From Phocoena phocoena (lineage: Eukaryota; Chordata; Mammalia; Artiodactyla; Phocoenidae), in NCBI RefSeq assembly GCF_963924675.1, contig NC_089223.1:13466881-13530880 (forward strand): a stretch of DNA of 64,000 bases, given 5' to 3'. Under the pieces are notes generated by a model. The model was not told where the DNA came from. It did not search any database and saw nothing but the letters and a program-made list of their open reading frames with translations. The position numbers and the translations under genes are program-made. This document shows, piece by piece, positions 12,472-22,099 of this stretch. Every line of letters starts with the position of its first letter. Positions within the stretch are counted from its first letter, which is position 1.

Positions 12472-12782
12472 TTTTCTTTTTAAAGGCAGGTAGGATTTTT
12501 TTTTTTTCTTTATTTATTTTTGGCTGCATTGGGTCTTTTGCTACATGCGGGCTTTCTCTAGTTGCGGCGAGCGGAGGCTTCTCTTTGTTGCGGTGCGCGG
12601 ACTTCTCATTGTGGTGGCTCCTCTTGTTGCAGAGCACGGGTTCTAGGCACGCGGGCTCAGTAGTTGTGGTGAACGGGCTTAGTTGCTCTGCGGCATGTGG
12701 GATCTTCCTGGACCAGGGCTCGAACCTGTGTCACCTGCCTTGGCAGGCGGATTCTTAACCACTGCGCCACCAGGGAAGTCCC
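12472..12782 (-). mobile_element. CHR-type SINE, long form, antisense
   Basis: A T-rich left end precedes TGGCTGCATTGGGTCTTTTG, a single AGTAGTTGTGG unit and the antisense tRNA-like head at the right end. The 15-base target-site duplication is AAGAACTGTATTTTC at 12457-12471 and AAGAACTATATTTTC at 12783-12797, one mismatch. It is shorter than the other long copies because one block of AGTAGTTGTGG repeats is missing. Confidence 0.92.
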
Positions 12783-12797
12783 AAGAACTATATTTTC

Positions 12798-13769
12798 GTA
12801 GGACAGTCAACTCCATTATTTTTATATGTGTGAAGATTTAAGTGGTAATTTTAGGTTATCCAGAACAAATTTTTAATCCTAGTGTGCTTCTGTGCAGCTG
12901 TCCTTATAGTATGTCAGTATGTGTTGCACGAATCTATACTAAGAGGAAAATCATGCTTACCAACCTAAGTAAAATAAAATTGAGAAAACAGCCCCTAAAA
13001 ATTCATCCTAGAGCATTTACTGTTGATATAAAGCAGGAAGCCTCCACTGAAAACTATAGAGTTGTTTGTTTTACATGAACTGTTTGCTCTTAGGAGATAA
13101 GGGAAGCAAGATAAGGAAAAAGTTGACGTTCTTAAGTAATGCCGAAAATGTTGTGTCCGGAGTGAATGGATTAGAGTTCGTGATACTAAAACTCTTGAAT
13201 CAAAAATGAGAAAGTGTGAAACAAGTAAGGCAAATCCCCTTCATATGGACTCGTCGTCTTAGAAGTTGGAAAATGAAAACAATCTGATTGCCTTTATGCC
13301 CAACATTTATCACTTTACGTATGAATTTCTCACACTGATAGTATTGCGCTTTTTCCTTCTTTGGAAAATTGATTCATTTTCAGAAGAGGTTCTGTTAATC
13401 CCATTCCACTGGATTCATTTTCTTCCTTTACTCTGTTTGTACCTTCTTCCATTCTAAATGCTCGGCACTGTTTCCATTTATAATTACTGGTTTCCTGAAT
13501 TGTGGGTGTACTTAGTATCCTCACCAAAAACTGTCTTCTGTTTCTCTATTTTCCTCATATTTCACAATTTGGAATATACCATAAAAGATGTTTGGTCAGT
13601 GTTGATCGAACTGATTGCCTTCCCTACTTTGTATGGATATAATCTTTATATCCTTGTAATTATGGAAATTTTCCCTTCGAGAATATGTGAGGAGCCTTAG
13701 TGTTTTTAAAAAATGTACCATTTATTGTGTTTGCTATATAAATACATTCTAGGGCATGAAATGGGGAAA
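12798..13769. other. Unassigned sequence with short open frames
   Basis: Several 60-80 aa frames occur on both strands (for example 13266-13700). Their composition is what T-rich DNA gives by chance, and I see no motif, splice context or family likeness. Confidence 0.4.
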
Positions 13770-13784
13770 AATTCTCTTCTGTAT

Positions 13785-13985
13785 TTTGACTAAAGCCAAC
13801 ATAGATGTTCTGCACTGGACTGTGGAGTCCGATACCTGCGTTTGTATCCTGGCTCTTCCATTCATTGCCCTCATCTGTGAAATGCGGAGAGTAGGAGTAC
13901 TATTCAGTAAGGATGCTGTGGGAGTTAAGTACCTAGAACTCTGCCTGGCATACAGTCATTGTTCAGTGAATGTTCACTCTTGTCC
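13785..13985 (+). repeat. MIR SINE
   Basis: GGACTGTGGAGTCCGATACC, CTGGCTCTTCCATTCATTGC, CTCATCTGTGAAATGCGGAG and GAACTCTGCCTGGCATACAG occur in the order of the MIR consensus. The 79-aa frame across it is a repeat translation. Confidence 0.8.
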
Positions 13986-14011
13986 TTTATTTTAGATGTT
14001 TTTAAGTGGCA

Positions 14012-14055
14012 TTGGCATTCAGCCTACTTTTTTTTTTTGGCACTCAGCCTACTTT
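14012..14055. repeat. Near-perfect 19-base repeat flanking a T-run
   Basis: TTGGCATTCAGCCTACTTT at 14012-14030 recurs as TTGGCACTCAGCCTACTTT at 14037-14055, with one mismatch, separated only by a run of T. It has the form of a target-site duplication around a poly(A)-only insert, or of a local slippage duplication. Confidence 0.7.
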
Positions 14056-15389
14056 GAGGTACCTGTATGATATTGTTCTACTAAAACAGAATGAAGAAAA
14101 TTTACAAAGCTGATCGATCAATTTTCATGAGAAATAATTTTCTTACAAAATGCTTCCAAATGCAAAATGTTTTAGGTCACACATATTCTTATGAAAATAT
14201 AAGTGCCTAGTTAGAAACAAGAAGCTCTTAGAAACAAAGTATTTCCTTCCCTTTTTATTCATTTTGGGATACTTCCATCTTTATTTCAAATGCTTGCTTC
14301 TAAAAAAAGGTACAGATAATGAAATAAGAGGATAAATTGTGTGTTTTTATTAATTTGACATTTTTGCTTGATGATTTATGAAAAGTCTGGTTAAGTTTAG
14401 CATTAGTGGAGCTTGAAGAGATGTTAGTATTAAGCAAGCATTTAGTTGCATGACATGATCAGTTTACACTATTGTAGAACCTTAATTAAAGTTTTATTAA
14501 ACTGTGTAAACCATGATCCAGTTTGGATTTGAAAGTAGATAGACATCTGTTTCAAATATTATTACTACAGTTAGAAATTAATAGCTTTTTTTTCTGAAAG
14601 TCTCCAAGTTGCCCTTTTGAAACTTTTATTTCTGTCTCCTATTCTCCTATTCTATGTATTAAAATAGTTTTTTGAGATGTTAAGGCTATTTTAAAAATCA
14701 CATTCATAACCTATATAATATCTGTACAAAAGAAAAGCAAGGAAGTGTTTGGAAGTACTTTATCGAAGAACAAAAAAACAAGACTCCTCTTTGTTTTATG
14801 TTGAAAGCAAATTTGTATAGTGATGCATAAGAGGCGTTTAAGCCAGCTTTTTTGATTGGGGACCTTTGTGCCCTTCTCCCTCCATCTTTCTCTTTTTTCT
14901 TTATGAAGTGAAGGCTAATTCTAGATAAATTTGGTGTCATTTTATTCCCTTAGCAATAAGCAAAAGTGCCCTAATTTTTTTCTTTGCCTCAATGACATTA
15001 GAAAATTCTTCAGCAAATGTTCTTCTTTAGTTGGTTGTATATATGTTTTATTCTTAATTCTGAAAAGGAGTCTTTGTCATAGTGCATTCAGAATACTTAA
15101 TGCTCTCTAGAGAAAAAAACATCAGAATTTAAATTTTCTATTAAACCATGCTCACTAAACTGGTAGAAAAAAAAGCTTGTGATATCCCAAAGTTCAGAAT
15201 TCATTCTGATTCAAACTAATTATTAAATGAACATATTTTTGATGGAGACTTTTTAAAACATAGGAAGAGGTCAAAAGGAAAACTGCACTACTTGGAGTCT
15301 GTTATTTGTTATTTTGATATATTTCCTTCCCTTTTTCTTATGTATTCTTAGATTTAAAAAAACTGTGAAGTTGTCATCTTAATTTTTCC
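14056..15389. other. Unassigned AT-rich sequence
   Basis: No gene-like frame or nameable repeat is seen. The minus frame at 14704-14940 (78 aa) has no recognisable motif. Confidence 0.4.
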
Positions 15390-15650
15390 TTGAAATTACA
15401 TTATGAATATTTTCTCATCATTAAATATGCTTCAAAATATTTTAATGACTGGAAAATATTCATTTTTAATATTTTATCCTGTTTTTCATTATAAATAATA
15501 CTGCAGTGAACATCTTTATGAATATATTTGAATATTTTTATGAAGGCTTTTATATATAACACCAAATTGCTTTCCAGTGAAATCATTCTAATTTATAATC
15601 CTACCAGCAGGGTATCATTTTAATTTTACTCATATTTTTAGGTATGTTAG
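15390..15650 (-). repeat. Old L1 (L1ME-like) 3' fragment
   Basis: TGAATATTTTCTCATCATTA, ATAATACTGCAGTGAACATC and the following CCTACCAGCAGGGTATCATT resemble the antisense 3' end of an old L1. It is strongly diverged. The region from 15651 to about 16550 is unassigned. Confidence 0.5.
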
Positions 15651-16549
15651 TAAATATTTCAATTATATCCATTAAATTTCCATAAGGTTCAGAAAAAGAC
15701 AAAACAAAATGTGAAAGACCCAAACAATAAAGTAGTTTTGAATAAATGGGAACGTGCTTCATGTTATTTTTGTTAAAAAAAAATCAAAAACAAAACAGGA
15801 GTTTTTACTACTTAGAAGTACTGACCATTATTCTTGATATATAATTTCATAAAATGTGTAAAATAAATACAAATTAACTCCAATCATTTTTTTGTTTTGT
15901 TTTGTTATTTTGGTTCTTTGTAACAACAGGAATGATTTAAGGAAAAAGCAATTAATTTACACAACCCTTGAAGTCAAAGGCAGAAATGACCTTAAGAAAA
16001 AGATCTCATTCAAGTGATTTGATATGTAAAATAAAATTTAAGACGCTTTTGTGCTTTGTGAAAATGCCCTTGTATTGTAGCAGAGCTGCAGAAACTAAGT
16101 TGTCTGATTCCTGTTCTTTTTTTAAAATGTAAGTTTTAAAATGAAACATTTCTTCCACATTAAAGGGTACATAACACATGTACATTTTAAGGAATTATAG
16201 AGTGAATGTTTTTACATCTACTAGTTAGTTTATGAAACAAAGTAATACCAGTGCCTTTTAAGCCTCCTGTGTACTCCTCAATTACATTTTGCTTCTGTCC
16301 TTTCCATCTGAATAGACACTAACCTGAGTTTTGTCTTCATTATTCACTTATTTAATTTTTTTTTTTACTGTATACCTGTGTATCCCTAAACAGTGTATTT
16401 TTGAGCTTTATAAAAATATCAGTTTGTCAGTAGTTGTATATTTTTACTTTCCCTCTCTCAAACTTACGTGTTTAAAATTTATCCATGGTGCCCAAAGCTG
16501 TATTTTACTTATTTTCATTATTCTGTGATATTCTTTTGGTGAATAGACC

Positions 16550-17416
16550 ACAGGTTAGTTTGCCATTTTATTGTTGATGGTTTTTTTCTTAGATTTTTGC
16601 TATTATAAAAAATGATGTTATGGGCTTCTTCTGTTGTCTCAGTGCACAGGTACAAGGAACATGGGATTGCTTGGTCAAAGAAAAAATGCGTTAAAAATTT
16701 TTAAGATCATGCCCTATTATTTTCCAAAGTAGCTCAAACTCCCGTCAGCAGTATATAATAGTTCCTGTTGTGCCACCTCCTAACCTATACTTCATATTGT
16801 CAGATTTCTTAAATATTTTCTGATATCCAAGATTAACGTGTTATCTTATTAAGATCATATTTTTAAATTTTGAATACTAATTTTTAAAAAATGAATTAAA
16901 TGCTTCGCACATATCTTCTGACTTGTGCTGTCTATTTTATGTTTGTATGGCAGCTTTTAACCACAGAAGTTTTCAATTTTAATGTACCCAAATTTTCCAG
17001 TCCTTATTGCTTACATTTTCATTCCCTTGTTTAAGTCACTGTTGCTTACCCTAAAGTCATAATGATATTCTTTTATATCCTTAATCCATCTGCAACTGAA
17101 TATTGTGAGATGTGAGGTCCAATTTAATTCTGTTTCCACACGTATAACCTTGTTATCCATTCATTTCAGAGTGACTGTCCATTTATTTCAGCTCTTTTAT
17201 ATATGTGTATGTCTATATGTATGTTATAAATGTTTGTATGTTATAAATGTCTGTGTTATAGATGTAATATGTCTGTTATACATGTCTGTATACTATATAT
17301 GTATCTGTATGTATATATGTGTATATCTGTTTATGAGCTTTAAAATTTTGTTCCATTGGTTCTGTTTGTCTGTTGTAGTAATGCTACACTGTCTTAATTA
17401 CAGAAGTTTATTGTGA
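16550..17416 (-). repeat. Old L1 (L1ME-like) fragment, left part
   Basis: The plus strand reads as antisense ORF2 and 3' UTR: TTAATCCATCTGCAACTGAA, TTCTGTTTCCACACGTATAA, CCATTGGTTCTGTTTGTCTG and CACTGTCTTAATTACAGAAG. It ends where the younger L1 tail begins at 17417. A TGTATGTTATAAATGTCTG-rich stretch at about 17200-17335 is a local simple-sequence expansion inside it. Confidence 0.6.
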
Positions 17417-17562
17417 GTCTTTTTTTAATTGAAATATAGTTGATGTACGATATTAGTTTCAGGTATACTACATAGTACATTATGAAATGAATACTACTTT
17501 AAGTCTAGTAACCATCTGTCCCATACAAAGTTATTATTTGAATATATTATTTGAATATTGAT

Positions 17563-17647
17563 ATTTGAATACATTATGAAATGATTACCCCTTTATAAGT
17601 CTATTGACATTTGAATACATTATGAAATGATTACCCCTTTATAAGTC
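17563..17647. repeat. 46-base tandem duplication within L1 3' UTR
   Basis: A 39-base unit starting ATTTGAATACATTATGAAAT and ending CCCCTTTATAAGTC occurs at 17563-17601 and again at 17609-17647, apparently without mismatch. The period is 46 bases. Identity suggests a duplication much younger than the L1. Confidence 0.85.
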
Positions 17648-17969
17648 ATCTGTCCCCATACGAAGTTTTTACGATATTATTGCTCATATTCCTTATGCTT
17701 TATATTATATCCCCGTGGCTCATTTATTACTGAGGGTTTGTATCTCTTAATTCCCTTCACTTAATTGCCTGCCTCCCAACACCTTCCTTTTTGGCAACCA
17801 CCCATTTGTTCTCTTATCTATGACTCTGTTTTCCTTTTGTTTTTTAGATTCCACATATAAGTGAGATCATATGAGATTTATCTTTTTCTCACTTAGCATA
17901 ATACCCTCTAGATCCATCCAGTTGTCACAAATGGCAAGATTTCATTCTTATAGCTGAGTAGTATTCCTC

Positions 17970-17991
17970 TGTGTGTGTGTATGTGTGTGTA
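17970..17991. repeat. Short (TG)n microsatellite
   Basis: A TG run with one interruption (TGTGTGTGTGTATGTGTGTG), within the L1 sequence. Confidence 0.8.
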
Positions 17992-19358
17992 TCACCTTTA
18001 TCCATTCATGTATTGGTAGACGCTTCCATATCCATGCTACAGTAAACACTGGTGTGCCATATATCTTTTTGAGTTAGTGTTTTTTTTTTTCCCTTTGGGT
18101 GAATACCCAGATGTGAAATTGCTGTGTCATATGGCAGTTCTATTTTTTAATTTTTTGAGGACCCTCCATACTGTTTACCATAGTGGCTACACCAAATTAC
18201 ATTGCTACCAACAGTGCACCAGGATTCTCTTTTCTCCAAATCCTTGCCAACCCTTCTAATTTGTTGACTTTTTGATGGTAGACATTCTGACAGGTGTGAG
18301 GTGGTATCTCATTGTGGTTTTGATTTGCATTTCCCTGATGAATAGTGATGTTGAGCATCTTTTCATGTGCCTTTTGGCCATCTGTACATCTTCTCTGGAA
18401 AAAGGTCTACATGATTATTCAAGTTGATGATCTCTCAAATTCAAACACATTTTAATCACCCTACTTTATTCCCCCCTCACATTGAATATGTTTGACATCA
18501 TATTTGACATCTTTTTATGTATCCCTTAACTACTTACTGTGGATATAGTATGTTTTTACTACTTTTGTCTTTTAACCTTTCTGCTAGCTTTCTAACTGGT
18601 TAATCTACTACCTTTACTGTATACTTGCCTTTACCAGTGAGATTTTTCCTTCCATAATTTTCATATTTCTATGTGGACTTCTCTTTTTTGACTAGAGGAG
18701 TCCCTTTAACATTTCTTATAAAGCCAGTTTAGTGGTGCCAAACTCTTAGCTTTTTCTTATCTGTAAAACTCTTGATCTCTCCTGCAAATCTGAACGATAA
18801 CCTTGTCAGGTAGAGTATTCTTGGTTGTAGGTTTTTTCCTTTCCTAACTTTGAATATATTGTGCCACTCCCTTCTGACTTGAAAAGTTTCTGCTGAAAAG
18901 TCAGCTGATAGTCTTATGTTCATTCCCTTGTATGTAACTAGTTGCTTTTCTTTTGCTGCTTCTAAGATCCTCTCTTTATCTTCAATTTTTGCTACTTTAA
19001 TTGTAATGTTTTGGTGTGTTCTTCTTCGGGTTCATCTTCTTTTAGACGGTCTGTACTTCCTGGACCTGAACGTCTGTTTTCTTCCCCTGGTTAGGGGATT
19101 TTTCAGCTGTTACCTCTTCAAATAGATTCTTAGCTCACTCCCCCCTCCCCACCCATCTCTTTCTCCTTCTGGGACTTGTATAGTGTAAATGTTAGTACAT
19201 TTGGTGTTGTTCCAGGGATCTCTTAAACTATCCTCGTTTTTTAAAAATTCCTTTTTTTTTTTCTGTTCAGCTTGAGTGATTTCCACTAGTTTGTCTTTCA
19301 GATTGCTAATCCATTCCTCCGTATGATCTAATCTGCTCGTAACTCCTTCTAGTGTTTT

Positions 19359-19571
19359 TGTTTGTTTGTTTGTTTTTTTGCAGTACGCGGGCCTCTCACT
19401 GCTGTGGCCTCTTCCCTTGTGGAGCACAGGCTCCGGACGCGCAGGCCCAGCGGCCATGGCTCACGGGCCCAGCCGCTCCGCGGCATGTGGGATCTTCCCG
19501 GACCGGGGCACGAACCCGTGTCCCCTGCATCGGCAGGTGGACTCTCAACCACTGCGCCACCAGGAAAGCCC
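19359..19571 (-). mobile_element. CHR-type SINE, short form, antisense, inside L1
   Basis: GTTTG repeats and T-runs (tail) precede GCAGTACGCGGGCCTCTCAC and the standard body. The target-site duplication is CCTTCTAGTGTTTTT at 19344-19358 and CCTTCTAGTGTATTTTT at 19572-19588, both in L1 sequence, so the SINE is younger than the L1. The frames overlapping it on both strands are SINE translations. Confidence 0.93.
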
Positions 19572-20795
19572 CCTTCTAGTGTATTTTTAACTTCAGTTAT
19601 TGTATTTAGCTCTGTTGGGTTCTTCTTTATATTTTTTAGCCCTGTTGAAATTCTCGCTGTGTTCGTCTCCTTCTCCTGAGCTCCTTGAGCATCTGTATGA
19701 TCATTACCTTGAACTCTTTAATGGATTGATTGCTTATCTTCACTTCAATTTTTTTTTTTGAGGTTATGTCTTGTTCTTTTATTTGGAACATATTCCTGTC
19801 TTTTCATTTTCCCCAATTTTTTGTATATACTTCTATGTGTTAGGTAGGTTGGTTACATTTCCTGATTTGGAGAAGTGCCCTTAGGTAGGAGGTAGCCTGT
19901 AGGACCCAGAAGCATGCTCCCCTGTGGTCAGTAGAGCTGTACGCTCTAGGGGTGCCCTCGTGTGGGCTGCGTGTGCCTTTCTTTTGTGGCGGGATGACTA
20001 CTGTGGGTTAGTTGATAGGCAGGGCTGGTTCCTGGCCTGGTTGGCTGTGAGGTCATGCCCTGTGCAGCGGTTGTGGGCCTGCTGGAGGATGAGGTAGGCT
20101 TCCCATATAGCCGTTTACACATGCTGGGGGTGGAGCTTGGGGCTGGTGCTGGCCTGCCGGAGGGTGGGGCTGGGTCCTCAGCACTATAGGCTGGGGAATG
20201 ATTTCAGAATGCTGCTTACCAGTGCTGGAGGATGAACTCTCAAAAATGTCTGCTACAGCATCTCCGTCCCCAGGGTGAGTCCCGGTTGCTGCCTGCCTCT
20301 CTGGGTGGCTCTCCAAGATCAGCAGGTAGGTCTGACCCAGGTTGCTTTGTGCACTGGCACTTGGAACATGTGAGGTTTTGTGCATGCCCTTTAAGAGTGG
20401 AGTGTCTGTTTCTTCTAGCCCTCTGGTTCTCCTGAACATAAGCCTTGCTAGTTTTCAAAGCTAGATATTCTGGGTGCAGGACTCCTGGGCTGGGGTGCCC
20501 AGTGTAGGTCTTGGACCCCCTCACTTCTTGGGGAGGACCTCTATAATTGTGATATTTCTTCTGCTTGTGGGTCAGTGTCCCAGGGGTGTGGGTCCTGACT
20601 TCACCACATCTCTGCCCCTCCTACCTGTCTCATTGTGGTTCCTTCTTTGTGCCTTTCGTTGTGGAAAAGCTTTTCTGCTAGACTTTAGGGTGTTCTCATA
20701 GATAGTTGCTTTATAAATAGTCATCATTTTGGTGTGTCTGTGTGAGGAGATGAGTTCAGAATCTTCCTACTCTACCATCTTGGCCACCTCCTTAA

Positions 20796-21599
20796 TTACC
20801 ATCCTAATAGACTACTGTTTGGTTGGCTAATGTCCCATTTAGGATTTTTGCATATGTGTTCATTAACGACATTAGCTTTTTTCTCATCATCAGTTTTATT
20901 GTTCCCTGTAACACTCTCAGCCCTAGGCAGCCATTAATCTAATTTCTGTTTCTATACATTGTCCTTTATAGATGGTCAGTATAAATGCACTTATTCAATA
21001 TGTGATCTTCTGTGACCGACTTTTTTCACTTAGCATGGTAGTTTCAAGGTTCATCCATATTTTAGCATGTATCAGTACTTAGTTCCTTTTCATTGCCAGA
21101 TCGCATTCTACTGTATGGACATACCACATATTTATCCATTTAGTAGTTGATAGAAATTGGGGTTATTTACACTTTTAGGCTTACACTAATAACACTGCTA
21201 TTAATAACACTGCTGCTGCTACTTTTAATTAGAATAATGTTTTTCATCAAATTTGGAAAATTTTCAGTCATTATTTCTTCAAAAATTTTTTCTCCTTTCT
21301 CTCGCATCTCCTTTTGATCATCCCATTACACATATTTGTGCTTAATAGTGTTCCACATTTCTCTGAGGCTCTGCTTATTTTGTATAATCTCTGTTGATTT
21401 GTCCCTGGTTTGCTTACCCTTTGTTCTGCCATTTGAAATCTGCTGTTAAGCCCTTCTGCTCTTTTTTTATGACAGTTACTGTATCTCCAGAATTTACATT
21501 AAAAAGTACTTTCTATCTCTTTGTCAATAAAATTTTTCATCCCTGTTTGATAAGGCACTGTCGTCATGATATCTTTTACTTTTTAAAGCATGGTCTTCT
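20796..21599 (-). repeat. Old L1 fragments, rearranged
   Basis: Three pieces can be told apart. At about 20840-20885, GGATTTTTGCATATGTGTTC is antisense ORF2. At about 20890-21215, CACTTAGCATGGTAGTTTCAAGG and CATGTATCAGTACTTAGTTCC are an L1 3' UTR pattern. At about 21240-21590, CATTATTTCTTCAAAAATTT and CACATTTCTCTGAGGCTCTG are an ORF1-side pattern. They do not follow one element's order, so several old insertions or deletions are present. Confidence 0.55.
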
Positions 21600-21937
21600 T
21601 TAGTCCCTACACCCCTGATGTGATGGTATTAGGAGGTGGGGCTTCTGGGAGGTAAATAGGATTAGAAGGGGTCATGAGGGTGAAGCCCTCATGAATGGGA
21701 TTAGTGCCCTTATAAGAGTCAAAGAAGAGCTTGCTTCCTCTGTCTCTCTCTTTGCCGTGTAAGAATATAATGAGGTCAACAGTATGTAACCTGAAACAGG
21801 GCTCTTACCAGAACTCGACCATACTGGCACCTTGATGTTGGACTTCTAGCCTCCAGAACTGTGAGAAATAAATTCCTCTTGTTTTTCAGCTACCCAGTCT
21901 ATGGTACTTTGTTATACTAGTCTGAACTAAGATACTT
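21600..21937 (+). mobile_element. MaLR LTR, MLT1-like
   Basis: TGATGTGATGGTATTAGGAGG, GAGGGTGAAGCCCTCATGAA, GGGATTAGTGCCCTTATAAG, GCACCTTGATGTTGGACTTC and AACTGTGAGAAATAAATTCC follow the known MLT1/MST LTR order closely, ending TATGGTACTTTGTTATACTAG. It is a solitary LTR of a non-autonomous mammalian ERVL-related element, with no internal region next to it. The exact subfamily is not resolved. Confidence 0.85.
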
Positions 21938-22090
21938 GTGTAAGGTTAGAATCTTTTGTTCCTTGAAATGTTTATAGAACTTTATAAAATCATCTGAACC
22001 TGTGGGATTAGTTTTAAACTGCTGATTAGGTTTATTTGTTGTAGGAGTTTTCAGGCCTTCTCTAACTCCTTGAGTCAGGTTTCCCAAAGG
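21938..22090 (-). repeat. Old L1 ORF2 fragment
   Basis: CTTGAAATGTTTATAGAACTT and CATCTGAACCTGTGGGATTAG resemble the antisense ORF2 region just upstream of the reverse transcriptase. It is probably the continuation of the older L1 interrupted by the MaLR LTR. Confidence 0.45.
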
Positions 22091-22099
22091 TAGATATAT

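Larger units (their letters stand above)
17417..20795 (-). mobile_element. L1 LINE with most of ORF2 deleted
   Basis: The left end has the antisense poly(A) and the 3' UTR (AATTGAAATATAGTTGATGT). ORF2 C-terminal sequence runs to about 18413. The next bases belong to the ORF1-ORF2 spacer and ORF1 (AAGCCAGTTTAGTGGTGCCA, CTGAACGATAACCTTGTCAG), followed by a GC-richer 5' UTR from about 19830 to 20795. On the element's strand the 5' end starts near GGAGGTGGCCAAGATGGTAG, a typical L1 start. So both ends are present while the endonuclease and most of the reverse transcriptase are missing. A CHR SINE sits in the ORF1 region. The element appears to lie within an older L1. No reading frame is intact. 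Confidence 0.75.

Noticed and set aside
20053..20701. GC-richer stretch with 128-aa and 94-aa frames
   Set aside because: It is the 5' UTR of the L1 at 17417-20795; no domain and no splice context.
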